A stretch of 64,000 bases of DNA, from positions 744,001 to 808,000 of the forward strand of contig NZ_CP121651.1 of NCBI RefSeq assembly GCF_029714405.1, in the 5' to 3' direction. The DNA is from Bradyrhizobium sp. CB82. Lineage in GTDB: Bacteria > Pseudomonadota > Alphaproteobacteria > Rhizobiales > Xanthobacteraceae. Positions 34,197 to 42,223 of this stretch are shown piece after piece. Positions within the stretch are counted from its first letter, which is position 1. Every line of letters starts with the position of its first letter. Made by a program: the position numbers and the translations under genes. The notes beneath the pieces are model-generated. The model made no database searches and had not been told where the DNA came from. It saw only the letters and a program-made list of their open reading frames with translations.

Positions 34197-35849
34197 CTAC
34201 ATATTCCCGTAGCGCTCACGCAGCTCCTTCTTGTTGATCTTGCCGACGCTGGTCTTGGGGATCGTCTCGATGAAGAGAATCTGCTCTGGAATGCCGTATT
34301 TCGAGATGACGCCCTTGTCCGAGAAGATCTTGAGGTGATCCTTGATGATCGCGGCGCTGACGCCGTTCGTCTCGGACTCCTGCTTGACCACGAGCGCCAG
34401 CGGGCGCTCGCCCCATTTGTCGTCCTTGACGCCAATGACGGCCGCGTCGGCAACACCGGGGCATTGCGAGATCAGGTCCTCGATCTGCAACGACGACACC
34501 CATTCGCCGCCGGTCTTGATGACGTCCTTCATGCGATCCGTGATGTGCACATAGCCGTCCGGACTCACCACCGCGATATCGCTGGTGTGCAGATAACCCC
34601 CGGCCCAGAGCTGCTCGGAGCTTTCAGGGTTGTTGAAGTAGCCCTGCGTGAGCCAGGGCGCGCGCAAGACGATCTCACCGGCGGACTTGCCGTCATGTGG
34701 CACGTCCTTCATGTCGTCGTCCACGATGTGCAAATCGACCAGCGGCCCTGCCATGCCGGCCCTGGTGCGGAATTCGACTTCCCCTTCAGCGTCACCGGAC
34801 AGATCCTTCGATCTGACGTGGGACACCGCAGCAAGGGGGCCGGTCTCCGACATGCCATAGCCTGCGAAGATATCAACGCCTGCAGCAAGCGCCTGCTTGG
34901 CCAGGGCCTTCGGCAAGGCGGAACCGCCGATCACCATCTTGAGACCCTTGAGATCGACATTCGCCTTGGCGGCGGCGTCGAGCAACATCCTCAAAATGGT
35001 CGGCACGCCGTGGGTGAAGGTCACGCCTTCGTCCTTGATCAACTTGACCAGCATCGCCGGCTCGTAGCGCCCGGGATAGACCTGCTTGGCCCCGGCGAGT
35101 GTCGCCGACCAGGGGAAACCCCAGGCGTGGACGTGGAACATCGGCGTGATCGGCATGTAGACGTCGTCGCGCGAGAAGCGGCCCTGCGTTCCCGCAATCC
35201 CGAACATCGCAAGCCCGGCCAGCGTGTGGAGCACGAGTTGCCGGTGACTGTAATAGACCCCCTTGGGTAGACCAGTCGTTCCGGTCGTGTAGAAGGTGGT
35301 CGCCTGCGTATTCTCGTCGAAGTCTGGAAAATCGTAGTCGGGCGATGCCGCAGCAAGCAGACTCTCGTATTCGCCGATGAAGGACAGGACGCCCGTCCGC
35401 GGGGCTGGCCCGTCCGACATTACGATCAGCCGCTTAACCCTCGGCAATTGGGACTTCAATCCTTCCAACAGTCCGACGAACTCGTCGTTCACCAGCAGCG
35501 TCGACGCGCCGGCATGATCGATCGTGTAGGCGACCTGCTCGGGCGACAGCCGGACGTTCACCGTCTGGAGCACGGACCCCATCATGGGGATCGCGAAGAA
35601 CGCCTCGAGGAAACGATGGCTGTCCCAGTCGAGGACGCCGACGGTGTCGCCAGGCTCAACGCCCGCTTTGCTCAGGGCCGATGCCAGACGGCCAATGCGC
35701 TCCCGGATCTGGCGATATGTGAAGCGCTTGAGATCGCGGTACACGATCTCCTGGTCCGGTGCCTGTACCCGCGGCGTGTGCCACAACTGCTTGAAGATCA
35801 AAGGGAACTGATAAGCGGATTTGGCGGTCTGAATCAGCCTTCCCACCAT
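34197..35849 (-). CDS. Fatty-acid/long-chain acyl-CoA ligase (AMP-forming)
   Basis: A 550-residue ANL ligase starting MVGRLIQTAKSAY at 35849, where GGAGG lies 5 bases upstream. An in-frame Met at 35861 and a further extension to 36107 are less supported. The P-loop is YTTGTTGLPKGVYYSH, the A5 motif YGMSETGPL, hinge TSDIAVVSPDGY, MKDVIKTGGEWVSS, and the catalytic Lys lies in PKTSVGKINKKEL. It resembles medium-chain acyl-CoA ligases of the AlkK type. First gene of the PHA-linked run; it supplies acyl-CoA to the dehydrogenase, MaoC and PhaC steps. Confidence 0.92.
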   Translation of the reverse strand: MVGRLIQTAKSAYQFPLIFKQLWHTPRVQAPDQEIVYRDLKRFTYRQIRERIGRLASALSKAGVEPGDTVGVLDWDSHRFLEAFFAIPMMGSVLQTVNVRLSPEQVAYTIDHAGASTLLVNDEFVGLLEGLKSQLPRVKRLIVMSDGPAPRTGVLSFIGEYESLLAAASPDYDFPDFDENTQATTFYTTGTTGLPKGVYYSHRQLVLHTLAGLAMFGIAGTQGRFSRDDVYMPITPMFHVHAWGFPWSATLAGAKQVYPGRYEPAMLVKLIKDEGVTFTHGVPTILRMLLDAAAKANVDLKGLKMVIGGSALPKALAKQALAAGVDIFAGYGMSETGPLAAVSHVRSKDLSGDAEGEVEFRTRAGMAGPLVDLHIVDDDMKDVPHDGKSAGEIVLRAPWLTQGYFNNPESSEQLWAGGYLHTSDIAVVSPDGYVHITDRMKDVIKTGGEWVSSLQIEDLISQCPGVADAAVIGVKDDKWGERPLALVVKQESETNGVSAAIIKDHLKIFSDKGVISKYGIPEQILFIETIPKTSVGKINKKELRERYGNM

Positions 35850-36166
35850 GGCGGCCTCCATCGACGTCTCATCCCCGCGGCCCTGGTCATGTCCGCAGTT
35901 CTGAACGCGCGGATCGCCAGGCCGGCTTGCCTCACGACGAACCCGTCGCACGACACGGGCACAAGCCTCGCGCGCGGCCTCGTCCTTGTGAAGGTCCGGA
36001 ACGGACGGCGCCCGGTCCGGGCCGGACAGGCTGCGCCGTGAACCCTGATGCGTCTTGAACAAAACCGCTGCTATTTGACCAGGAGAGGCCGTCTCTTTGC
36101 GCCGCACAACGGGCGATCCGGCGAGCCTTTAGACGATCGAAAAACCGCTATTCTGTCTCGACAACA
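35850..36166. other. Divergent intergenic region between CoA ligase and AraC gene
   Basis: About 317 bases with no supportable gene. It should contain promoters for the leftward ligase-MaoC-PhaC run and the rightward AraC gene. I saw no copy of the TCCAYWYGGT element and no strong symmetric operator. The ligase frame stays open through part of it, which is expected of high-GC DNA. Confidence 0.5.
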
Positions 36167-37294
36167 ATGCAGCATATGCTGATCTTCGAGCCATGCCGGC
36201 TCGCGCGCCACGACGGTGTCCATAGGCAGGTTCAGTTGAGCGATTCCAGGCAGCCCGGCAAGACGATCGATGCGAAGAACGTGCTCGTCGTCGGAATGGA
36301 CGAACGCGTCTATGAATCAACCAAGCTCGCGGCTGTGTTCGATGTGCTGGCGGCTCAGGGCACACCTGCCAACGAGATCCTGAGAAACATCGCACTCCAG
36401 GTGCCGGAGGTGCACTCTCCAAAGACCCGGATCTCGCTCACGGAATTGATGACGGCTTGCGAGAACGCCATTCGGCTCTCGAGCGACCGGCGCCTGCCCT
36501 ACCGCATCGGCGCCTCCATCCACATCTCGACCTACGGCATGTATGGGTTTGCCATTCTCTGCTGCCCCGACTTTCGCGACGCGATGTCCTTTGCATGGCG
36601 CTATCACTCGCTTGCCGCGCCGCTTGCAACGATAGAGTTCAGGGAAGAGAAGGGATTCGCGAGCTGGACAATTGAGCCCAACGCGATCGACCCACGGGTC
36701 TACCGCTTCATCACGGAGATGCAGATTGGCATCCACATTTCGCTGATGCGCGACATCATGGGCGCGGCGTTCGTCCCGCATCATATCAGCCTCACCTATC
36801 CGGAAGCCGACGATTTCCGCCTGCCCGCCGATCAGATCGGATGTCCCATCCGCTTCTCCAATGGATCCAATCGGATTGTCTTTCGTTCGGACTGGCTGGA
36901 CCAGGTCGCACGTCTCGGCAACAAGACGACCTATCCGATGATCGTGGCGCTCTGCGATGAGCTTCTCGATGAGCTGAAATTGCGGGTTGGGCTCGCCGGC
37001 GAGATCCGCGCACTTCTGCTGCGGGATATCGCCAACCCGCCGACGCTCGCCGACGTCGCGAAGCTGCTCGATATCAGCGATCGCTCGCTGCGGCGCCAGC
37101 TTCGACAGCAGGGCATTTCCTTCCGAGGCCTTCTGGATGAGCTTCGGAGCCACATGGCACTGAAATATTTGCGCACGACGAAGCTCGCCAACGAGGATAT
37201 CGCGCTGGCGCTTGGATTCAGCGACGCGGCAAATTTCCGCCGCGCCTTTCGCCGCTGGACGAAGAAATCACCGAGCGAGATCAGAACCGAATAG
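36167..37294 (+). CDS. AraC family transcriptional regulator (OruR/ArgR-like, Arabinose_bd-type N-terminus)
   Basis: Up to 375 residues; the true start may be later (GTG 36281 or ATG 36296), because its paralogue at 61331 begins only six residues before the equivalent of DERVYESTKLA. No convincing ribosome site precedes 36167. Residues after about 45 form the Arabinose_bd-type sensing domain (KTRISLTELMTACENA, then ISTYGMYGFAILCC). The C-terminal HTH region (TLADVAKLLDISDRSLRRQL, ALGFSDAANFRRAFRRW) is clear. It diverges from the PHA-linked run and is followed by the minus-strand fusion gene, and may activate the ligase-PhaC operon. Confidence 0.87.
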   Translation: MQHMLIFEPCRLARHDGVHRQVQLSDSRQPGKTIDAKNVLVVGMDERVYESTKLAAVFDVLAAQGTPANEILRNIALQVPEVHSPKTRISLTELMTACENAIRLSSDRRLPYRIGASIHISTYGMYGFAILCCPDFRDAMSFAWRYHSLAAPLATIEFREEKGFASWTIEPNAIDPRVYRFITEMQIGIHISLMRDIMGAAFVPHHISLTYPEADDFRLPADQIGCPIRFSNGSNRIVFRSDWLDQVARLGNKTTYPMIVALCDELLDELKLRVGLAGEIRALLLRDIANPPTLADVAKLLDISDRSLRRQLRQQGISFRGLLDELRSHMALKYLRTTKLANEDIALALGFSDAANFRRAFRRWTKKSPSEIRTE

Positions 37295-37321
37295 CCTGCG
37301 GGCTGCCGAAGCGGTTTCAGC

Positions 37322-38956
37322 TCACTGCTTTGCGTATTGCTTGGCCTTCGGGAGAGTGCCGCTGCCATGCAGCCCCTCGATCTCGGCGGCGCTGAAGCCG
37401 AGCTGTTGAAGAACCTCCTCGTTGTGCTCGCCGAGCGCCGGAGCCCGCTTGGCCGGTACCTTGGCGACGCCGTGGAGCTGGATCGGACTGCTGATCGTCG
37501 AGGTGAGCTTGCCGCCGGCGCCTTCGAGTGGAACGACAATCTCGTTCGCGCGCAGTTGCGGATCGTCGATCACCTCCTGCGGCCCGCGCACGGCGCCGAA
37601 CGTGACATGGACGCCGCTGAAGACCTCGTACCAGTACGCCATGTGCTGAGCGCAAAAGACTTCGTCGAAGATGGTCGAGAGCGCCGGCATGTTCGCCATC
37701 AGCTTGGCCGGATCGGAGAACCTCGGATCGGTCAAGAGGTCCGGACGGCCGATGGCCTTCGCCACGGCTTCGAGCTTGTCGGCGGTGATGATGAGCACGA
37801 ACCAGGTGCCGTCCTTGGCGCGATAGACGTTCATCGCCGCGTTCGCCGGGTGCGTGCGATCGTGCAGGGGGTAGAACTTAGCCTCGCACAGCGCGGCCTG
37901 GATCGACACGCTCGCCGACCAGACGCCTTCGGCGAGCAGCGATGTCGTGACATGGGCGCCTTGCCCGGTTCGTTCGCGACGATAGAGAGCCGTGACGATC
38001 GCGGAATAGAGCCCGACCGCAGTCGCGTTGTCGCCGCTGCCGGCCACCGGCCAGGTCGGAGGCGCGCCGGCGTCACGCGTCAACGACAACAACCCGCTTC
38101 GGGCCCAATATGAGGTGATGTCGAAGCCCGGAAGATCCGCATCCGGACCTTTGTCGCCGAACCCCGTGATATCGGCATAGATAAGGCGCGGATTGCCGCC
38201 GAGCTCGAGCACGACAGGCTTGAGATACTTGGCGCAGACCCCGGCGATGATCTTGCCGACACGGGTCGAGCCGGTGAAATTCACGCGCCGGACCGCCGGC
38301 TCGGCGATGATCGCCTCGACGACCGAGGCTGCATCCTTCGGCGCGTTCGTCACGTAGTTGACGACGCCGGCAGGGAAGCCGGCTTCGCGAAATGCCTCGA
38401 CGATCAGGCCGTGGGTCGCTGGGCAGAGCTCCGAGCCTTTTAGAATCACCGTATTGCCGCAAGCCAGCGGCAATGCGATCGCGCGCACTCCGAGGATGAC
38501 CGGCGCGTTCCACGGCGCCATGCCGAGAACCACGCCAGCCGGCTGGCGCACGCCGATCGCAAAGCTCCCCGGCACGTCGGACGGAATGACCTCGCCGCCG
38601 ATCTGCGTCGTCATCGCGGCTGCCTCGAACAGCATGCCCGCGGCCAGGTGAACGTTGAAGCCGCTCCACAGCGCCGAGCCCCCAGTTTCGGCGGCAATTG
38701 CCGCGGCGAAGGCGTCGGCCTTGGCCTCGAGCCGATGCGCAGCCTTGGTCAGGAGCGCACGGCGCTCGGAGGGACCGATGGCGGACCAGGAAGGAAAGGC
38801 GCGTGCCGCGGCATGGACTGCAGCGACAGCATCTGCCGCCGTTGCCGCAGGGGCCCGTGTCGCGACGGTTGAGTCGAGCGGATTCTTGCGCTCGAAGTTC
38901 GCACCGCCGACGGCCTGCCGCGGCTCCCCGTCGATCAGCATGGAAATCGCGTTCAT
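37322..38956 (-). CDS. In-frame chimera: N-terminal aldehyde dehydrogenase half fused to C-terminal CaiB/BaiF CoA-transferase
   Basis: One open frame of 544 residues joins two unrelated families. Residues 1-255 are an NAD-dependent aldehyde dehydrogenase (APWNAPVILG with the oxyanion Asn, FTGSTRVGK, and LELGGN with the general-base Glu), but it stops before the catalytic Cys. From about residue 255 (NPRLIYADITGFGDKGPDAD) it is a class III CoA-transferase lacking about the first 115 residues; its catalytic Asp seems present in AGSGDNATA. The junction is near 38190-38200. The simplest origin is a deletion between two adjacent genes. The dehydrogenase half cannot be active; the transferase half is probably not. 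It follows the benzoylformate decarboxylase gene by 24 bases, so the lost enzyme may have been a benzaldehyde dehydrogenase. Confidence 0.9.
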   Translation of the reverse strand: MNAISMLIDGEPRQAVGGANFERKNPLDSTVATRAPAATAADAVAAVHAAARAFPSWSAIGPSERRALLTKAAHRLEAKADAFAAAIAAETGGSALWSGFNVHLAAGMLFEAAAMTTQIGGEVIPSDVPGSFAIGVRQPAGVVLGMAPWNAPVILGVRAIALPLACGNTVILKGSELCPATHGLIVEAFREAGFPAGVVNYVTNAPKDAASVVEAIIAEPAVRRVNFTGSTRVGKIIAGVCAKYLKPVVLELGGNPRLIYADITGFGDKGPDADLPGFDITSYWARSGLLSLTRDAGAPPTWPVAGSGDNATAVGLYSAIVTALYRRERTGQGAHVTTSLLAEGVWSASVSIQAALCEAKFYPLHDRTHPANAAMNVYRAKDGTWFVLIITADKLEAVAKAIGRPDLLTDPRFSDPAKLMANMPALSTIFDEVFCAQHMAYWYEVFSGVHVTFGAVRGPQEVIDDPQLRANEIVVPLEGAGGKLTSTISSPIQLHGVAKVPAKRAPALGEHNEEVLQQLGFSAAEIEGLHGSGTLPKAKQYAKQ

Positions 38957-38980
38957 GGTTCTCTCCCCACTTTTCTCAAC

Positions 38981-40519
38981 TCATTTGGACGAAGGGCGGT
39001 CGTCGACTTCGACGTCGATCAGCATCGGCCGATGGGACGCGAAGGCGGAGTCCAGAGCTTTGTGCAGAGCTTCGCCATCCTGCACGCGGACCGCGAGACA
39101 GCCCATTCCGGTTGCGATCGACACCAAGTCGAGGTCTGTCAGGTCGGTGCCTTGAACCGGCTCCTGCGCCGCAAATCCGAATGCCGGAGCGAAATCCTGC
39201 AAAGCGGCGTAGCGGCGATTGTTCAGGATGACGAACGTGATCGGAAGCGCCAGTCGCGCCGCGCTCCAGATCGCCTGGATGGAGTAAAGGCTCGAGCCAT
39301 CGCCGATGATGCCGATCACCCGCCTGCCCGGCTTTCCCAGCGCGACGCCGACGGCCGCCGGCATGCCATAGCCAAGGCCGCCGCTGTCCATCGTGTAGAA
39401 CCCCTCGCTGACGAGGATGGGCAGATGCGCCTGCATCACCGGCCGGGCACTGGGTGCCTCCTCGGCGATGATGCTCTCGGCCGGTCTCATCTGCGCGAGC
39501 GACTGCAGGACATAGGCTGTCGACAGGAGCGCTGTCGGGCGTGCCCTCGGCGCAGCCGCGCGCGCCGGCGGCAACGCACGTACCGGCGGCTTCGTCCGCG
39601 CCAACAAATCGATCAGGCCGAGCCGTATGCTACCGACGGCGGCCATACCCTCCGGCGTCCACGAGGCGGTCTGGGAATCGTCGGTCAACTGGACGAGCTT
39701 CGCGCCGGGCGGTACGTGTGGCCCGAATCCTTCGACGTGATAGGTGAACGCCGGCGCGCCGATCACGAAGACGAGGTCCGAGCCGGCGAGGAGGCCGACG
39801 ATCCTCTCACGCATGGCCGGCAGGAATCCTGCGAACAGGCGATGGTCTTCAGGAAAACTGCAGCGGCCGGTCATCTGGGCGACGAACACCCCGGCATTGT
39901 GCGCTTCCGCAAGGCGCACGACCTCTTCGAATGCCTCGTCCCGATCGATGGCGCCACCGACGATGAACGCCGGCCGCGTCGCGGCGTCGAGAGCCCGCGC
40001 GATCTGATCGAGCACAGCAGGATCGGGCCGAACCTGTTGGCTGACGAGGCGGACCGGCAGGAAGTCTGCCGGACGATCCCAGTCGTCGACCGGGACCGAG
40101 ACCAGCACGGGCCCGCGCGGCGGCATCAGGGCAAGGTAATAGGCGCGCGCGATCGCGTGCGGTACATCCTCGGCACGCGCTGGTTCGACGCTCCACTTCA
40201 CATAGGGCTTGGGGAGCTCGACGGCCTCGCGCGAAGCGAGGAACGGATCGAAGGGAAGCATGGAGCGGGCCTGCTGCCCGGCCGTGATGACCATCGGCGT
40301 GCGGTTCTTGAACGCCGTGAGGATGTTGCCCATGGCATTGCCGACGCCGGCCGCCGAATGCAGGTTGACGAAGGCGGCATTGCGGGTCGCCTGCGCGTAG
40401 CCGTCCGCCATTCCGACCACAACCGCCTCTTGAAGGCCAAGCACATAGCGGAAGTCGTCGGGAAAATTGCGGAACAGCGGCAGCTCCGTCGACCCCGGAT
40501 TGCCGAACACCGTGGTCAT
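38981..40519 (-). CDS. mdlC: Benzoylformate decarboxylase-like TPP enzyme, 5' end truncated
   Basis: A 512-residue protein collinear with Pseudomonas putida MdlC as I recall it. It keeps the active-site Ser in GNPGSTELP, Glu in LQEAVVVG, His in VNLHSAAG, and the second His in GAPAFTYHVEGF, plus the TPP motif GDGSSLYSIQAIW to LNNRRY. The only in-frame Met (40519) corresponds to about residue 17 of MdlC; the first helix is missing, and upstream codons have no similarity beyond RDG. Directly next to this point is the end of an IS1182-type transposase, so the gene lost its start and promoter by insertion or deletion. Expression and activity are doubtful. Confidence 0.85.
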   Translation of the reverse strand: MTTVFGNPGSTELPLFRNFPDDFRYVLGLQEAVVVGMADGYAQATRNAAFVNLHSAAGVGNAMGNILTAFKNRTPMVITAGQQARSMLPFDPFLASREAVELPKPYVKWSVEPARAEDVPHAIARAYYLALMPPRGPVLVSVPVDDWDRPADFLPVRLVSQQVRPDPAVLDQIARALDAATRPAFIVGGAIDRDEAFEEVVRLAEAHNAGVFVAQMTGRCSFPEDHRLFAGFLPAMRERIVGLLAGSDLVFVIGAPAFTYHVEGFGPHVPPGAKLVQLTDDSQTASWTPEGMAAVGSIRLGLIDLLARTKPPVRALPPARAAAPRARPTALLSTAYVLQSLAQMRPAESIIAEEAPSARPVMQAHLPILVSEGFYTMDSGGLGYGMPAAVGVALGKPGRRVIGIIGDGSSLYSIQAIWSAARLALPITFVILNNRRYAALQDFAPAFGFAAQEPVQGTDLTDLDLVSIATGMGCLAVRVQDGEALHKALDSAFASHRPMLIDVEVDDRPSSK

Positions 40520-40896
40520 GCCGTCGCGAGACGGTCGAGCATCCGTTCGGCACGCTGAAGATGCGCATGGGCGCGACGCACTTCCTGACGAAGCGCTTGC
40601 CGAAGGTCGCCACTGAGATGGCGCTGCACGTGCTCGCCTACAATCTCACGCGCGTGATGAACATCATGGGTGCTGGTGCGTTGATCGCGGCGATTCAGGC
40701 GTGAGCCAGGAGCGCTGTCGCGCGCGTGCCACCAACCTCATCATCGATTATAGTGGCTCGGGCAAGCCATTGGGCTGGCTTCCGGGGCCTCGCCGGAAAT
40801 TATGCCATTTCGGCGCCAATCCGCGACCCCATGGGGCTGTTCAAAGCGCCGCCCCCGCATTGAAACGTTTTCACGCGGCCAAGACCCATTACGGGA
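40519..40896 (+). mobile_element. IS1182-family insertion sequence remnant (transposase C-terminus plus right end)
   Basis: From about 40519 to 40704 the plus strand encodes the end of a DDE transposase: RRETVEHPFGTLK, then MGATHFLTKRLPKVATEM and HVLAYNLTRVMNIMG, ending in TGA. This is the conserved C-terminus of IS1182-type transposases. The remainder of the gene is gone. About 190 bases of noncoding sequence follow, to ACGTTTTCACGCGGCCAAGA (40866-40885), which resembles the outer end of such elements. I did not find a matching left inverted repeat, consistent with a deletion derivative whose left side now touches the mdlC-like gene. Confidence 0.75.
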
Positions 40897-41105
40897 GAGG
40901 TCGGCTTTTCAGGGCGAGCGCGCTAAGCCTTCGCATAACTCCATCATCCCTTTAGATGCTCGACGTTTACCTACGGTTTAATTGAACCGCCGGTCGCGAT
41001 CGTCCTAGGCTGCATTTGTCCGGAAAGCACGCAGGCTTATGAACTGCGACAGTGAAAATAGGATGATCGACGAACAGCTGCGATAAAGCCAAGAGGAGAT
41101 TTACA

Positions 41106-41327
41106 ATGCCCACCTGCTCCGAAAGTCTTAGATCTGGCAGAGCCGCGCGGTGCGCAGTTTGTGATGGCAAGTTTGGTCTCGTCCGGCACTACTCGTGGCG
41201 AACCCCGCTCTGTTCCAAGAAGTGCGTCGATCGCCTCAGAGCTCGCAGGGAAAGTGACCGCAATTGGGTAGGCTGGCTCCTGACCGCCTTCAACCAGCTG
41301 CCAGAAAACCGTACGAGGGCTTTGTGA
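41106..41327 (+). CDS. Small Cys-pair protein, hypothetical
   Basis: A 73-residue protein with a strong ribosome site (AAGAGGAG 7 bases before ATG). It holds CAVCDGKFG and LCSKKCVDR, a C-x2-C plus C-x3-C arrangement about 20 residues apart that could bind zinc. The rest is basic. The stop overlaps the next start by one base (TGATG), so the two are translationally coupled. I do not recognise a named family; function unknown. Confidence 0.65.
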   Translation: MPTCSESLRSGRAARCAVCDGKFGLVRHYSWRTPLCSKKCVDRLRARRESDRNWVGWLLTAFNQLPENRTRAL

Positions 41328-41539
41328 TGGTGCAGATATCACAACGAGGCAAGGCATACTTGGAGACAGCACGGACTTTGCTCCGCGCTGCGCAAACCGT
41401 GACCGACCATGCGATTGCGGGTCAGCTCAAGGCCCTTGCCGACGGCTACGAGCGGCGAGCTGAGAAGGCTTCGCTTGTTGATGCGGCCAAAGCATCGGCT
41501 CGCTCGGCCACCAGCTCTGAGCGTGAATGGCGTACATGA
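41327..41539 (+). CDS. Small helical hypothetical protein
   Basis: 70 residues from ATG at 41327, overlapping the stop of the Cys-pair gene by one base. The sequence (GKAYLETARTLLRAAQTVTD, then QLKALADGYERRAEKAS) is predicted to be mostly alpha-helical with no membrane segment. Short helical proteins of this sort are frequent in bradyrhizobial accessory DNA. The coupling and codon usage support it as a real gene; role unknown. Confidence 0.6.
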   Translation: MVQISQRGKAYLETARTLLRAAQTVTDHAIAGQLKALADGYERRAEKASLVDAAKASARSATSSEREWRT

Positions 41540-41559
41540 CCTGATGGGTAGCCTCGAGC

Positions 41560-41757
41560 ATGCTTCTCGAATTCTGCACCATTGAAGCGCTGAACCTACG
41601 TCCCGGCTCCAAGGAGCTGGAAGCATTCAACGTCGAGCGGGTGCGCGGCTACCTTGAGCGCAATCTCGGCTGCAAGAAGAAGGAAGTGATCCACGCGCTA
41701 GGCCTGAATCCGCGCACAGTGGCCAAGGCCATCATGATGATCCGGGCACGATCATGA
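41560..41757 (+). CDS. Small hypothetical protein with HTH-like C-terminus
   Basis: 65 residues beginning 20 bases after the preceding gene. The C-terminal half (VRGYLERNLGCKKKEVIHAL, then LNPRTVAKAIMMI) has the look of a helix-turn-helix. The ribosome site is weak. It may be the third member of a small operon from 41106. A DNA-binding role is a guess from the pattern only. Confidence 0.45.
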   Translation: MLLEFCTIEALNLRPGSKELEAFNVERVRGYLERNLGCKKKEVIHALGLNPRTVAKAIMMIRARS

Positions 41758-42024
41758 ACTTTTGGCCCGTCGCGCCTGGGCTACGAAACTGCAGCTCGCC
41801 ATGAAACGGTAGTGTAGATGGTCGCCACGACGGCGCAGAGCGCTTATCTGAATCAAAGATTCTTCCACGTATGTTTCCGCCAGGCTTGGGCATAATTCCT
41901 CCTTGCCGACCACTTCGCCGGCGCGCGCGACCACAACAGGACAAAAATATCGAAGGGCGCGGCCTCCAATCTGGGCGGATGCCGAAGTGATGAATGATTG
42001 CGCCCCGCCTGCCGGGATTTTCAT
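41752..42024 (-). pseudogene. Decayed winged-helix (OmpR/CadC-type) regulator fragment
   Basis: Minus-strand codons read IGGRALRYFCPVVVARAG, then EVVGKEEL, ETYVEESLIQISALRRRGDH and a tail with YRF. These match the winged-helix domain found at the front of the 58168 regulator (LGSRALDILIALLDRPGEL, AALRRALGD), but with substitutions, missing residues in the recognition region and no downstream ATPase. The fragment ends at a stop after about 90 residues. It is best read as a remnant of a homologous gene, in the 466-base gap before the giant kinase. Confidence 0.6.
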
Positions 42025-42223
42025 CTCAAACGGGCAGGGAGACAGTCCTATTATTCTAGCCGGGCCAATGATAATCCTCTTTGGGCGCCCTAGAACTGAC
42101 GGTCGCCGAGCGCTCGCTCAAGAGGGCGAGCGGGGTCGTTCCGCTCGGCGGAGGGGCCAGTGATATATCTTTGGCCCCCATTCAAGCAGCCTTGGAGCTG
42201 GCTCTATCGCCGGGGGCGCAGGA

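Noticed and set aside
32083..35270. Very long plus frames opposite PhaC, MaoC and the second ligase
   Set aside because: All motifs belong to the minus-strand genes; the plus readings have no recognisable domain.
39032..40558. 508-codon plus frame opposite the benzoylformate decarboxylase gene
   Set aside because: Antisense shadow; active-site motifs are on the minus strand.
40701..40955. Short plus frame after the transposase remnant
   Set aside because: It lies in the noncoding end of the IS remnant, with no ribosome site or similarity.
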